Positions 8,019-16,340 of a stretch of 54,572 nt of DNA are shown here, piece after piece. Position 1 is the first letter of the stretch; the number at the start of each line of letters is the position of its first letter. The stretch covers positions 1-54,572 of the forward strand of contig CAYZEO010000003.1 of assembly GCA_964477815.1 (NCBI GenBank), written 5' to 3'. Below the pieces are notes generated by a model. It was given only the letters and a program-made list of their open reading frames with translations. It was not told where the DNA came from and searched no databases. The position numbers and the translations under genes are program-made. This stretch comes from DAOVGZ01 sp964477815 (GTDB lineage: Bacteria; Babelota; Babeliae; Babelales; Vermiphilaceae).

Positions 8019-8531
8019 TCAAATGATTGTTATACGAATATTTCGTAAAATTACCTTTAGGACCTTTTTAAGGCTGTTGAAGCCGGTCTTTATTCCCGGT
8101 ATTTTGGCGGTGTTGTTTGCGGCCAGCTTGAAGACTCTTTTAGGGGCTATTTTAAGGATTTTTCTCGTTAGATTTTTATGCCCTTTTACGAATTTTCCAA
8201 TACTGTTGGGATGACGTTTAGTAGCCATTCCAAGGGCTCTTTCGAACACTCTGTGTTTTTTCATCCAGTAGCTACCAATCAGTCCTACCGCCGATTGCCC
8301 TGTAAGGAAAATCAAGAATCTCTTAGGATTTTGTTCAAATTTTTGATGCTTTTTTTTGATTTTTTTTCGAATGAAGAGGGGCATTCTTTTGTGGTATTGT
8401 TTTCCTAATTTTTGGAAAAAAGGTTTTGAGAGCAGTTTTTTTATCTTTTTTTGGGTAGTAAAGTCCATGGCTGTTAGGCAACAACCATAGAAGCATAAAA
8501 AAGTAGTGCTCAAAAGGATAAATTTTTTCAT
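8019..8531 (-). CDS. Hypothetical exported basic protein
   Basis: A 170-residue protein with signal peptide FILLSTTFLCFYGCCLTAM. The mature part is very Lys/Arg-rich (KKIKKLLSKPFFQKLGKQ; RKKIKKKHQKF), with one weak hydrophobic stretch (FLIFLTGQSAVGLIGSYW). No known domain is seen. The ribosome site is GGGAG. It lies downstream of the symporter gene and upstream of another exported hypothetical, all on the minus strand. Confidence 0.72.
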   Translation of the reverse strand: MKKFILLSTTFLCFYGCCLTAMDFTTQKKIKKLLSKPFFQKLGKQYHKRMPLFIRKKIKKKHQKFEQNPKRFLIFLTGQSAVGLIGSYWMKKHRVFERALGMATKRHPNSIGKFVKGHKNLTRKILKIAPKRVFKLAANNTAKIPGIKTGFNSLKKVLKVILRNIRITII

Positions 8532-8630
8532 TATTGTGCTCCCTAAATTCCCTGTTTCTCAGGACCCTTTTTCCCTATAAAAAAATGGTAGCAAAACAAT
8601 GTTAATTGAGCAAAAGCCACCTAAAATGGG

Positions 8631-9992
8631 CTATTTTCGATGTTTTTCGACTGAATTACCCACCCAGTATCCGATAAAAGATAGCCCAATTGTGGCTATA
8701 ATACTTGGAAACGGGATTTCATATAGTTTAAAGATAATGAATCCGATAAATCCGAAGATGATAGAGCCGATTGCGGCGGACTTTTGAAGATTATTTCTAA
8801 AATAGCTAAAAAGAAGTGGAACGAGTAGGCAAGAGACCGAAAGCTCGTAACTTCCGATCAAAATTTCAATAATGTTTTGTGGAACCAAATAAGATCCGAT
8901 AATTGCTACTACCCCAGTGATGAGGGTTACTATCTTGGAAAATGTTAGCTTGTTCATCTTTTTTAATGATTTTGGCTCAAAGTCTTGAGCTATATTTGAG
9001 CTAATAGCGCATAGAAGGGAATCTGCTGTGGAGGTGATAGCTGCAATAATTGCACATGCGGCGAGAGCTAAAATGAACTCTCCTGCAATCTTTCCAATAA
9101 CTGCTATGAGAGGATTTCCTGGCGTTGTTATACCAAGCATTTTTGCTTTGATACCAAAATAGATAGGAATAAGGGAAAAGAGTATTAAGAAAATACTGGC
9201 TCCAATTGCTGCAAATGTTGCAATTCGCTTAGTTCGGGCAGCGAAAAATCTTTGAGCTAGATCCTGTTCAATCAGAGAGAATAGTGCTGGTGCTAGAGCT
9301 ATTCCTAAGAGCGTAGAAAATGAAACAGTTGATGGTGGAAAAAGCGTTTTTTGTGTTTTGAGCAAAGAACTTAAAGAAAAGAATGAAGTTGGCTCTCCAA
9401 AAAGTGCATAAAGAAAGATTCCAGCGAAGATGAGTATAATGAGGCCAACTTGAAATGTATCGGTGATCACTACGGCTTTTAGTCCGCCAGCCATCGTGTA
9501 AATAATAATCCCAATCCAAAAAAGAATTAGGATGATTTCGTTGTTGATCCCCAAGCCGAGCATTAATCCTCGGACAGCGACAATTTGTCCGATGAGAATT
9601 CCGCAAAGTGTTGCGATTGATAGTGCGGAAGCAACTTTTTTTAGTGTCGGTGATCCATATTTTGTCTCAAATAGTTCTGCAGTCGTTGCCACTTTTAAAG
9701 ATTGTAGTTTGCTTGCAAATCCTAGGCCTAGCAAAATAAATCCAAGGCTCATGCTAAAAGTATATAAAATGCCGTACAATCCAACCTGATATGCTTCTGA
9801 TGAAGTTCCGAGTAGCATACCACCACCAAGCTGAGTGGCCACGAGTGTGAACATAACTGGAGTGAATCCAAGGTTTCTACCCGCCAGAAAGTAGTCCGAA
9901 ACCGTTTTTATATTTTTTGAGGCGTAAATACCCAATAAAAAATACACAATGCCAAGAATAGAAAATAAGACGATAAAAATAGCAATATTCAT
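8631..9992 (-). CDS. Sodium:solute symporter (SSS family)
   Basis: A 453-residue integral membrane protein with about 12-13 helices. It is recognisable by the family start (YFLLGIYASKNIKTVSDYFLAGRNLG), in which the SDYFLAGR segment after helix 1 is diagnostic, followed by TLVATQLGGGMLLGTSSEAY in helix 2. SSS proteins couple Na+ (occasionally H+) entry to uptake of proline, pantothenate, sugars, nucleosides or other small solutes; the substrate cannot be read from sequence. For an organism with little biosynthesis this would be a scavenging route. The ribosome site is AAGGAA. Confidence 0.93.
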   Translation of the reverse strand: MNIAIFIVLFSILGIVYFLLGIYASKNIKTVSDYFLAGRNLGFTPVMFTLVATQLGGGMLLGTSSEAYQVGLYGILYTFSMSLGFILLGLGFASKLQSLKVATTAELFETKYGSPTLKKVASALSIATLCGILIGQIVAVRGLMLGLGINNEIILILFWIGIIIYTMAGGLKAVVITDTFQVGLIILIFAGIFLYALFGEPTSFFSLSSLLKTQKTLFPPSTVSFSTLLGIALAPALFSLIEQDLAQRFFAARTKRIATFAAIGASIFLILFSLIPIYFGIKAKMLGITTPGNPLIAVIGKIAGEFILALAACAIIAAITSTADSLLCAISSNIAQDFEPKSLKKMNKLTFSKIVTLITGVVAIIGSYLVPQNIIEILIGSYELSVSCLLVPLLFSYFRNNLQKSAAIGSIIFGFIGFIIFKLYEIPFPSIIATIGLSFIGYWVGNSVEKHRK

Positions 9993-10413
9993 ATAAATTC
10001 CTTGAATGCACCAAAAAAAATGCCCGAGAAAACGAGTATGAGTTTAGCAATTAAGAAAAAAAGTAAAAAAAGGGATAGGAGATCGTCAATGATAAGAGTG
10101 GTCTGAAGACGAAAAGATGGATATTGAAAGAAGAAAACTCATTATGTGACCTTGTAAAAAATAAACCTTATGAAGTCGAATTATAACACAATATGGAGTG
10201 TTTTTGGAAGACTAAGAAATTTCTTGTCAAAAACTGTGATTTTTGCTCGATCTATTGACTCGATCTATTGATCTGAAGCAATAATTCCTGTTTTCGGGCG
10301 TGCAAACTGAAAAAAATATGGAAAATTTCGCTTAAATTTAATTATTATAAAAAAGAAGAGGGCTTTCATATTGAAGGCCGGCCTGTTTTTCAATAATTAA
10401 AAAAGGAGATGTA
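9993..10413. other. Intergenic region with a 13-bp tandem repeat
   Basis: A 421-base A+T-rich spacer between divergent genes. It contains two exact head-to-tail copies of CTCGATCTATTGA at 10246-10258 and 10259-10271. I see no RNA gene. AAAGGAG precedes the ATG at 10414. Confidence 0.6.
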
Positions 10414-10704
10414 ATGAAGAAAAAAGTATTTATGAAATCAATGAGTAGGCTTGTTTTTTTAGGGCTGATGGTGGGAGCGCTACCAACTTCACTATTTTCG
10501 TTTGATCCTGATGAAAAAAAACCAGAAAAAACTTTTGTTGAAACAAAAAAGGAAGAATCCAATGATGGTGGTGGTGGGGGTGGACCTCAAGAAACAGAAA
10601 AACCTCCTAAGGATGATGTTAAAAAGGCAATAGAAGATATTGAAGCATCGGTAAAAATTTTAAAACAACAATGTCTTGATTCAGGTACAGGAGGGACAAG
10701 ATAG
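10414..10704 (+). CDS. Small exported acidic/glycine-rich protein
   Basis: A 96-residue protein that I do not recognise. A Lys-rich n-region and hydrophobic core (LVFLGLMVGALPTSLFS) form a signal peptide. The mature part is low complexity, with Lys/Glu/Pro runs and a stretch of six Gly, ending in a short helical segment (VKKAIEDIEASVKILKQQCL) with one Cys. The ribosome site AAAGGAG is strong, supporting a real gene despite the length. Confidence 0.72.
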   Translation: MKKKVFMKSMSRLVFLGLMVGALPTSLFSFDPDEKKPEKTFVETKKEESNDGGGGGGPQETEKPPKDDVKKAIEDIEASVKILKQQCLDSGTGGTR

Positions 10705-10741
10705 GTAAAATAGTAGGCTGACAAATCCAAATATTTGGGAG

Positions 10742-11377
10742 CTATTTCTGTGAATGGTTATTCTGGAAATTCCCCAGTTCTTTATTCAATTGTTTGATCG
10801 ATGAAAAAAATATTCCATGTATGCCATGTTGTCTGGCAGCTTTTGTGTTTTTTCGATTATCATCGATCAGAATGATTTTTTTATTCTCCAGGCCATTTTG
10901 CGAAATGTATAGCTGAAATGCTTTTGTGCTTGGTTTGCGAATGTAGCCTTCATGTTTTGATGGGATGGTGAAAGATTCAAACAGTTTCATCAGCTCGGGA
11001 AATTTTTTATGGAGGTCGTCGAAAATGATTGAGCCGATATTTGAAAAAAGGTAGAGCTTGTAGCCGTTTTTTTTCAGCTCTTTCAAGATGTTTATCACAT
11101 CCAGCTGTGGCTTTTGTTGGTTGGCAATTGCGATTCCGAGTGGAACGAATGGGCGAAGGCGATGATGTTTATCTGCAAGACCTACCAAAAACTGTTCTGC
11201 TATTCCATTTCTTTTTATGAGTTTGATGGTGTCGATCCACAATGAGGGGCTCAAAAGTGCACGTATCAGTTGAAGTTTTTTTTTGCTTGCAAGAAAAATG
11301 AGGAGCATTTTTTTGTAGTTGTGTTTGAAAAGAACACCATGTAAATCAACCGCGATAACGGTATCATTAGGATCCAT
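10742..11377 (-). CDS. HAD-superfamily hydrolase-like protein
   Basis: A 211-residue protein with the HAD order of motifs: motif I AVDLHGVLF (nucleophile Asp11), motif II LYLFSNIG, motif III Lys in IRKPS, and motif IV IILIDDNRKN. The usual second Asp of motif I (DxD) is His13, which is uncommon for a phosphatase and may alter the acid/base step. Best described as an HAD phosphatase-like enzyme of unknown substrate. The ribosome site AGAGGT precedes ATG. It is divergent from uppS. Confidence 0.85.
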   Translation of the reverse strand: MDPNDTVIAVDLHGVLFKHNYKKMLLIFLASKKKLQLIRALLSPSLWIDTIKLIKRNGIAEQFLVGLADKHHRLRPFVPLGIAIANQQKPQLDVINILKELKKNGYKLYLFSNIGSIIFDDLHKKFPELMKLFESFTIPSKHEGYIRKPSTKAFQLYISQNGLENKKIILIDDNRKNTKAARQHGIHGIFFSSIKQLNKELGNFQNNHSQK

Positions 11378-11487
11378 GAGAACCTCTAGGTATTTGGTTT
11401 TGCTGTTGATTGTTTGGACGTACTTTGCTACTAAAGTATAAGTTCTTCACTCTTTGTTCAACACTATAAAAATAAATAGGTGAGCAC

Positions 11488-12177
11488 GTGCTAAATCATA
11501 TCGCATTCGTGATGGATGGCAATCGTCGATGGGCAAAAAAGCAGGGGCTTGTATCTACTCAGGGGCATGCGCAAGGAGTTGATACTGTCAAAAAAGTGAT
11601 TGAATTTTGCCTAACAAAAGGAATTCGCTATGTCTCGCTTTATACTTTTTCTATAGAAAATTTTAAGCGTTCGAAACTAGAAAAGAGATTTCTGTTCAAT
11701 CTTTTAAGTCAGGAAATTGCTAAAGGACTGGGAGAGTTAATTGAAAAAAGTGTTCGAGTAAAATTTATTGGCGACCGTTCTTTGTTTCCGTCTTCTGTTG
11801 TGGATAATTGCCAGTTGTGTGAAAAAGAAACAGCGAGTTTTGATAGGTTAACGGTAAATTTTCTTTTTTGTTATGGAGGTAGGCAGGAAATTATTGATGG
11901 AATAAAAAAGATCGCATGTAAAGTAAAAGAAGGGACACTGGAAGAAGATTCGATTAGTGAAGATCTTTTTGCGCAAAATTTATGGAGTAATGGAACTCCA
12001 GATCCTGACTTAATTGTTCGAACTGGTGGACAAAAAAGGCTCAGCAACTTTTTATTATACCAGGCTGCCTACAGTGAGCTCTCTTTTTTGGATTGTTTTT
12101 GGCCAGAAATAACAATTGAAGACCTCGAACAGATTTATTACGGATTTATGAAAAGAAAAAGAAATTTTGGAAAGTAG
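11488..12177 (+). CDS. uppS: Isoprenyl transferase (undecaprenyl diphosphate synthase)
   Basis: Cis-prenyltransferase that extends farnesyl diphosphate with isopentenyl diphosphate to make the C55 lipid carrier for peptidoglycan. It has 229 residues. The catalytic Asp10 lies in FVMDGNRRWAKKQG, and the diphosphate-binding RTGG occupies residues 178-181, followed by RLSNFLLYQAAYSEL. The family usually reads RT[SG]GE here, whereas this protein has RTGGQK. The GTG start is set by the fixed distance to MDGNRRWA. gpsA starts three bases after its stop, so the two form an operon for lipid precursors. Confidence 0.95.
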   Translation: MLNHIAFVMDGNRRWAKKQGLVSTQGHAQGVDTVKKVIEFCLTKGIRYVSLYTFSIENFKRSKLEKRFLFNLLSQEIAKGLGELIEKSVRVKFIGDRSLFPSSVVDNCQLCEKETASFDRLTVNFLFCYGGRQEIIDGIKKIACKVKEGTLEEDSISEDLFAQNLWSNGTPDPDLIVRTGGQKRLSNFLLYQAAYSELSFLDCFWPEITIEDLEQIYYGFMKRKRNFGK

Positions 12178-12180
12178 TTT

Positions 12181-13152
12181 ATGAAAAATGATGTTACCAT
12201 TTTGGGTGCTGGTGCGTGGGGGACGGCAGTTGCAACAGTACTTGCAAATAACGGTTTTCGAGTAAAACTGTGGTGCTACGAACCAGAAGTTGCCCAAGAG
12301 ATAAAAAAAACAGGTCAAAATGAGCGTTATCTTTATGACGTACATCTTGATCGAAAAATTGAAGCTGTTGCCAGTCTTGCTGAGGCATGTGATGGTGCTT
12401 CGTGGATTTTTGAAGCGATTCCAATCAAATTTTTGCGTTCCATTTTGGAACAATGCAAACCGTTTTATTCTGACGAACAAACCTGGGTTGCTCTGAGCAA
12501 GGGAATAGAAAACGAAACGCTCCTTTTTCCAACGCAAATAATTGATGATGTTTTTGGTGCCAAGGTAGATGTTGCTGTTGCTAGTGGTCCTAGTTTTGCC
12601 TATGAATTGGCAAAAAAAAACCTGACAGGAATAACCGTTGCTGCTAGACATAAAAAAAAAGCACAAGAACTGAGCAATATGCTTGCGTGTCATTACGTGC
12701 AACCGGATGTGTCGGATGACCTTTTTGGTGTTCAATTGGGAGGTGCCCTGAAAAATGTGATTACGGTTGCGATTGGAATTCTTGAGGGGGCTGGGTATGG
12801 CGATAACACTCAAGCTTTACTTTTTACACGGGGATTTCAAGAACTTATTTTTTGCGCGCCTTTTTTTGGTGCACAGAGCAAAACTCTGCTTGGTCTGTCT
12901 GGAATAGGGGACTTGGTTCTCACATCTATGGGCGGAGCGAGCCGAAATTTAGCCGTAGGCGAACGTTTGGGGGGAGGACAAGAATTGAGTATGGTTTTAC
13001 AAGAAACGGGGTTTGTACCTGAAGGAATTAACACAATTAGGTCTATGAGGCAGTTGTGCCAGAAGCACAATCTCGATTTGCCACTTTTATGCGGACTCCA
13101 TGAAGTTGTTTTTGAGGGTAAAAAGATTGAGCAGTTGTTGGAGAGGATTTGA
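12181..13152 (+). CDS. gpsA: Glycerol-3-phosphate dehydrogenase [NAD(P)+]
   Basis: Reduces dihydroxyacetone phosphate to sn-glycerol 3-phosphate for phospholipid backbones. At 323 residues it is full length. The dinucleotide loop is ILGAGAWGTAVATVLANNG at residues 7-25, the catalytic Lys is in GGALKNVITVAIG near 190, and the C-terminal helical domain contains GLSGIGDLVLTSMGGASRN. It directly follows uppS. A phospholipid-making role despite general metabolic reduction is implied. Confidence 0.97.
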   Translation: MKNDVTILGAGAWGTAVATVLANNGFRVKLWCYEPEVAQEIKKTGQNERYLYDVHLDRKIEAVASLAEACDGASWIFEAIPIKFLRSILEQCKPFYSDEQTWVALSKGIENETLLFPTQIIDDVFGAKVDVAVASGPSFAYELAKKNLTGITVAARHKKKAQELSNMLACHYVQPDVSDDLFGVQLGGALKNVITVAIGILEGAGYGDNTQALLFTRGFQELIFCAPFFGAQSKTLLGLSGIGDLVLTSMGGASRNLAVGERLGGGQELSMVLQETGFVPEGINTIRSMRQLCQKHNLDLPLLCGLHEVVFEGKKIEQLLERI

Positions 13153-13153
13153 T

Positions 13154-14146
13154 TTATATTTCGTTTTGCTTTTCTTTAAAATGCTTAGGATGACCGGCGC
13201 ACATGGAAGACAAGCCAAGTATTTTGTATTTTTTTACAAGCGATCCATTTGCTAGATACATGGCTTGTTTAAATTTGTTGTATACGTTGGCAACAGTGTC
13301 TTCTATCATTTCTTGGATCTGTTGTTGGCATTTTTTTCGTTCTTTTTTCTTTTTTTTATAGCATTTTATGAAGAGTTCTTGATATTTCTGCTTTTTAAGT
13401 TTCTCTTTTAAATCATTAATGGGTTTTTGGAATTTTTTTTCTCGTTCAATCTGATCTATTACTTTTTGCATGTCTTGTGGTTTTGCTTTTTTTGGTGAAA
13501 CGCCATTTTTTTTCAGTCTTTTTGTGATTTCATTGTTTACTTCATATGTTACATCGGAACTTTTTTGTTGGACTATACTGAGTTTTGAATATTTTTCAAT
13601 GCTTGGTTTTTGAAATTTTTTATATTCTTTAAGAACTTCTTTCGCATATTCATTCGAAATAATATCGTTCATTTTACTTTTTGTTTTTGATGATTCAATT
13701 TTATTGGACCCTGTTGATCTTATTTTTGAAAAATATTTTTTGATTTTTTTAAAAAAGCGCATGAGTGGTGCAAAGGGAGATTCATATCTGCCGCCAATAA
13801 TCTCTGTTTCATATGAGCCTGCTCTTTCAATGCTTTCGAGATACGGGTTGTATGTGAATAACGGTCTTGTTACGTTGAATATTTTATGTGTTTGTGGCAG
13901 GAGAGATATTTTTTTCTGATTCTTTTTGAATTCAAAGCCGCCTCCCATAAAGTCTTCAGTAACAATGGTTTTTGGGTTTTTAGGCGTTATCTTGTGCAAT
14001 AGTTTTGTGAATGTTCTGAACATTTTTTTATTGGAGGGTAGCTTAAGTTGCCTTTTGATATTAGCGCTTCCAAAAAGAGTTCTGGCCGGCACAAAAATCA
14101 ATAGCGGGATAAGCATTGAACGTGCAATAGGTCTGAAGCCAAACAT
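13154..14146 (-). CDS. Hypothetical Lys-rich exported protein
   Basis: A 330-residue protein that I do not recognise. An N-terminal hydrophobic segment (SMLIPLLIFVPARTLFGSA) acts as signal or anchor. The rest is strongly basic and probably coiled (EKYSKLSIVQQKSS; QIEREKKFQKPINDLKEKLK; CYKKKKKERKKCQQQIQEM). The C-terminal GLSSMCAGHPKHFKEK contains Cys and His. The ribosome site GGAGGT is strong. Its stop lies one base from the convergent gpsA stop. Similar in style, but not clearly in sequence, to the gene at 18.6-19.65 kb. Confidence 0.75.
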   Translation of the reverse strand: MFGFRPIARSMLIPLLIFVPARTLFGSANIKRQLKLPSNKKMFRTFTKLLHKITPKNPKTIVTEDFMGGGFEFKKNQKKISLLPQTHKIFNVTRPLFTYNPYLESIERAGSYETEIIGGRYESPFAPLMRFFKKIKKYFSKIRSTGSNKIESSKTKSKMNDIISNEYAKEVLKEYKKFQKPSIEKYSKLSIVQQKSSDVTYEVNNEITKRLKKNGVSPKKAKPQDMQKVIDQIEREKKFQKPINDLKEKLKKQKYQELFIKCYKKKKKERKKCQQQIQEMIEDTVANVYNKFKQAMYLANGSLVKKYKILGLSSMCAGHPKHFKEKQNEI

Positions 14147-14301
14147 TTTAATTAACCTCCATTAATTTGTTTTGCTACAAAGTTTTATTTTTGCAGGTGA
14201 TTTTTCTGTTTTTTAACTTTCATTTTACATTTCCATCTTTTCGGTAGAAAAATGATGATATTTTTATATTTGTAATATTTATTCTAGAGTGATTTTAGGC
14301 T

Positions 14302-15027
14302 TTAAGCAAAAGGGTGTGCGATTTTTGCCTGAAGCTGCACTAGAAGGGGTTTTTCGTCTTTGAGGGTGACAAGGGCCCCTGCCAGAGGGCGCTGGTCGTT
14401 GATTATGCAATTGTGATCGCAGATGTGGCTTTTGTCGGTGTTTGATATGTGCATTATATCGGTTTTTACATTGTGTTTTTGTAAAAAATCCATAGCTTCT
14501 GGCACCGATTTTCCCTTGAAATTTGGCATGAGAACAGTTTTTTTATTTTCACAAGAGATATAGGTGGTTATTTTATTCTCCTGAAGGAGGGTACCTGCTG
14601 TTGGAAGCTGCGCTATGCAGCTGCCTGTCGGTCGATTGCTTGGAAGGCGATAGCTTTTATTGCGAATTCCCACTTTATCGAGCTCTTTTTCTATTCTTTC
14701 TATCGATTTGTTGATTAGTTGAGGAGCTGCGCGTTTTTCCGGTTTTTTCGAAATAACGACGTGTAAAGCCTGGTGAGGCTTGATTTTTTGTCCCGAGATT
14801 GGCGTTTGGCTTAAAATCGTCCCTTCGGGCAAATCTGGGTCCTCTTTCTGGGTAATAAGGCGAATATTGAGGTTTTTTTCAGAGAGTTCAACAACAGCAT
14901 TTTGGAGTTGCCTACCAACAAGTGCAGGAGCTTCAAGCAGATCGATGCTAGAAAAGCGCTGAATAATCAGATAGCCTGCAAGAAAGCTGAAAAAAGGGAG
15001 TGCCCACAGATAGTTTTTTATTTCCAT
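14302..15027 (-). CDS. PASTA-domain membrane-anchored protein
   Basis: A 241-residue protein with one N-terminal membrane segment (LWALPFFSFLAGYLIIQRF) and three PASTA repeats (about residues 33-95, 98-158 and 165-235). Each shows the pattern hydrophobic-P..G, an amphipathic helix, and a late QxPxAG (ILSQTPISGQKI; IAQLPTAGTLL; INDQRPLAGALV). PASTA domains bind peptidoglycan or beta-lactams in PBPs and Ser/Thr kinases; here there is no kinase or transpeptidase domain. A cell-wall sensor or adaptor role is inferred. Some Cys residues in repeat 3 (ICDHNC) could form a disulfide outside the membrane. Confidence 0.88.
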   Translation of the reverse strand: MEIKNYLWALPFFSFLAGYLIIQRFSSIDLLEAPALVGRQLQNAVVELSEKNLNIRLITQKEDPDLPEGTILSQTPISGQKIKPHQALHVVISKKPEKRAAPQLINKSIERIEKELDKVGIRNKSYRLPSNRPTGSCIAQLPTAGTLLQENKITTYISCENKKTVLMPNFKGKSVPEAMDFLQKHNVKTDIMHISNTDKSHICDHNCIINDQRPLAGALVTLKDEKPLLVQLQAKIAHPFA

Positions 15028-15061
15028 GGCTCTAATTATACGTGGTCATGATTTTTTGTGC

Positions 15062-15092
15062 AAAAAAAGAGGCGAGAGTTTTTACTCCCGCC
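15062..15092 (-). terminator. Rho-independent terminator of rnpB
   Basis: On the minus strand GGCGGGAG pairs with CTCTCGCC across a six-base loop and is followed by TCTTTTTTT. It lies just 3' of the RNase P RNA. Confidence 0.9.
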
Positions 15093-15118
15093 CTTGAGAA
15101 AATCTGGAAAAGTTAAGA

Positions 15119-15480
15119 CCCCAAAGGTGCCCAATAAGCCGGATTCTGTTGTTTGCCAACTAGTGACAAACATGGCAGCCATTTATCTATGCGGCATACC
15201 CGTGTGTCAATCTGGGACGAATAACCATAACACACTGCTTTGCCTTGCTCCGGGCAGGGTTTACCCCACGAATTTATTGCTAAAAACGTGCGTGAGCTCT
15301 TACCTCACGTTTTCACCCTTACCAGTCTTAAAAAGGCTGGCGGTTTTGTTTCTGCGGCACTTTCCATGGGCTTTCGCCCCCCGTGATTGATTGCTCTTCC
15401 ACGGTACCCTATTCGTCTGGAGTCCGGACTTTCCTCTTGCAGATAGGCTCTGCCAGCGACCACCTAGATCACCTTTGGGA
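15119..15480 (-). ncRNA. rnpB: RNase P RNA (bacterial class A)
   Basis: Catalytic RNA that removes 5' leaders from pre-tRNAs. Conserved regions are clear on the minus strand: GAGGAAAGTCCGGACTCC (15419-15436), GGGTAAACCC in the specificity half, and ACAGAATCCGGCTTAT (15134-15149), the two strands of P4 and its flanks. P1 closes by CCAAAGGT (15471-15478) with ACCTTTGG (15121-15128). Length is about 362 nt. The 5' end overlaps the stop codon of the upstream membrane-protein gene by about 12 bases, so it is likely co-transcribed and processed, or started inside that gene. Confidence 0.96.
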
Positions 15481-15912
15481 AAAAATTTTGTCAAAAATCA
15501 GTAATAAGGACAGATTAACAGCTATTTTTATTGTTGTAAAAAGAGGAAGTGGTTGAAGTTTGAGTGCGAAAGTTTCGATTATAAGGTCGTTTACAACCAA
15601 AGTTAATATTAAAAAAAGGTACGGGAGTGCGTTTGTTTTGTTAAATATTCTTTTTGCCTCAAGGTTTGCGATGCTCAAGGGGAGTAAATAAACAAGAGAA
15701 AGCCCAAAATAGCCGTCAACGAGCTGCGATTGTATGGCAAGAAAAAAGAGGGTAAAGATCAGTGGCACGGCATTTTTGAGCCTGAATAGAATGAGTGTGT
15801 AAAAGCACAAAAGAGAGTAGGCGAGAGGTTGTCCAAGCAGGCCTAAAAAAAAGGTGTCTAGGACAAAGAGAAGCGGCGGCAAGAGGTATGTGGTTTTTTT
15901 TGATAGTTTCAC
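15469..15912 (-). CDS. Small polytopic membrane protein, possibly MreD-like
   Basis: A 147-residue, very hydrophobic protein with about five membrane segments, opening KKTTYLLPPLLFVLDTFFLG. The size, the segment LVDGYFGLSLVYLLPLSIAN and the shape-gene content of the window recall MreD, the membrane partner of MreC/MreB, but there is no decisive motif. The start is GTG with no clear ribosome site. The last codons and the TGA stop lie inside the 5' strand of the rnpB P1 helix. The adjacent upstream minus-strand genes are the HepT/MntA pair. Confidence 0.72.
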   Translation of the reverse strand: MKLSKKTTYLLPPLLFVLDTFFLGLLGQPLAYSLLCFYTLILFRLKNAVPLIFTLFFLAIQSQLVDGYFGLSLVYLLPLSIANLEAKRIFNKTNALPYLFLILTLVVNDLIIETFALKLQPLPLFTTIKIAVNLSLLLIFDKIFSQR

Positions 15913-15923
15913 AGGGCGATTAG

Positions 15924-16340
15924 TTATGAATTCACTTTAAGCTTTTCAGAGATATTATTCATTGCTTTGTAATACTCTGGTATGTGGGCGAATATTTTTT
16001 CTGCTCTTTCTTCATCGTAAATATGAGATGTCAGATTGCGGTGTCTTAGGCCTTTTAATAGAACTTCGTATTCTTCCGAGCTAATTAATTTTGCATTGAC
16101 GGCTGTGCGAAGTATTCCTCTTGGATTTGCAGCTGTTACATCAACGCTGGTTTTTTCTTGAAGATAGAGTTTTATAAATTTCCAAAATGTATCTATCGTA
16201 AACTCGAAACGTTGGACAACAGAGTCCCTCATTGATTCTCTTACTTTTTGATATTCTGGTAATTTAATTAGTTCAAGGGATTGTTTGAGGGATTTTAGTG
16301 CTTTGACAAGTATTTCATGTCTGTTTTTTACTTTTTCCAT
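15924..16340 (-). CDS. hepT: HEPN-domain toxin (HepT family)
   Basis: A 138-residue helical HEPN protein annotated in older sources as nucleotidyltransferase substrate-binding protein (HI0074 family). It has the full toxin signature RX4HXY: Arg101-NLTS-His106-I-Tyr108. In the characterised HepT/MntA (type VII) system HepT is an RNase, and the MntA partner silences it by adding AMP units to this Tyr. The start overlaps the 3' end of the partner gene by 13 bases, giving translational coupling. The ribosome site AGGGA lies inside the upstream gene. Confidence 0.9.
   Translation of the reverse strand: MEKVKNRHEILVKALKSLKQSLELIKLPEYQKVRESMRDSVVQRFEFTIDTFWKFIKLYLQEKTSVDVTAANPRGILRTAVNAKLISSEEYEVLLKGLRHRNLTSHIYDEERAEKIFAHIPEYYKAMNNISEKLKVNS

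Noticed and set aside
15058..15390. Open frame opposite rnpB
   Set aside because: It lies on the complement of the RNase P RNA and its terminator; no protein-like pattern.
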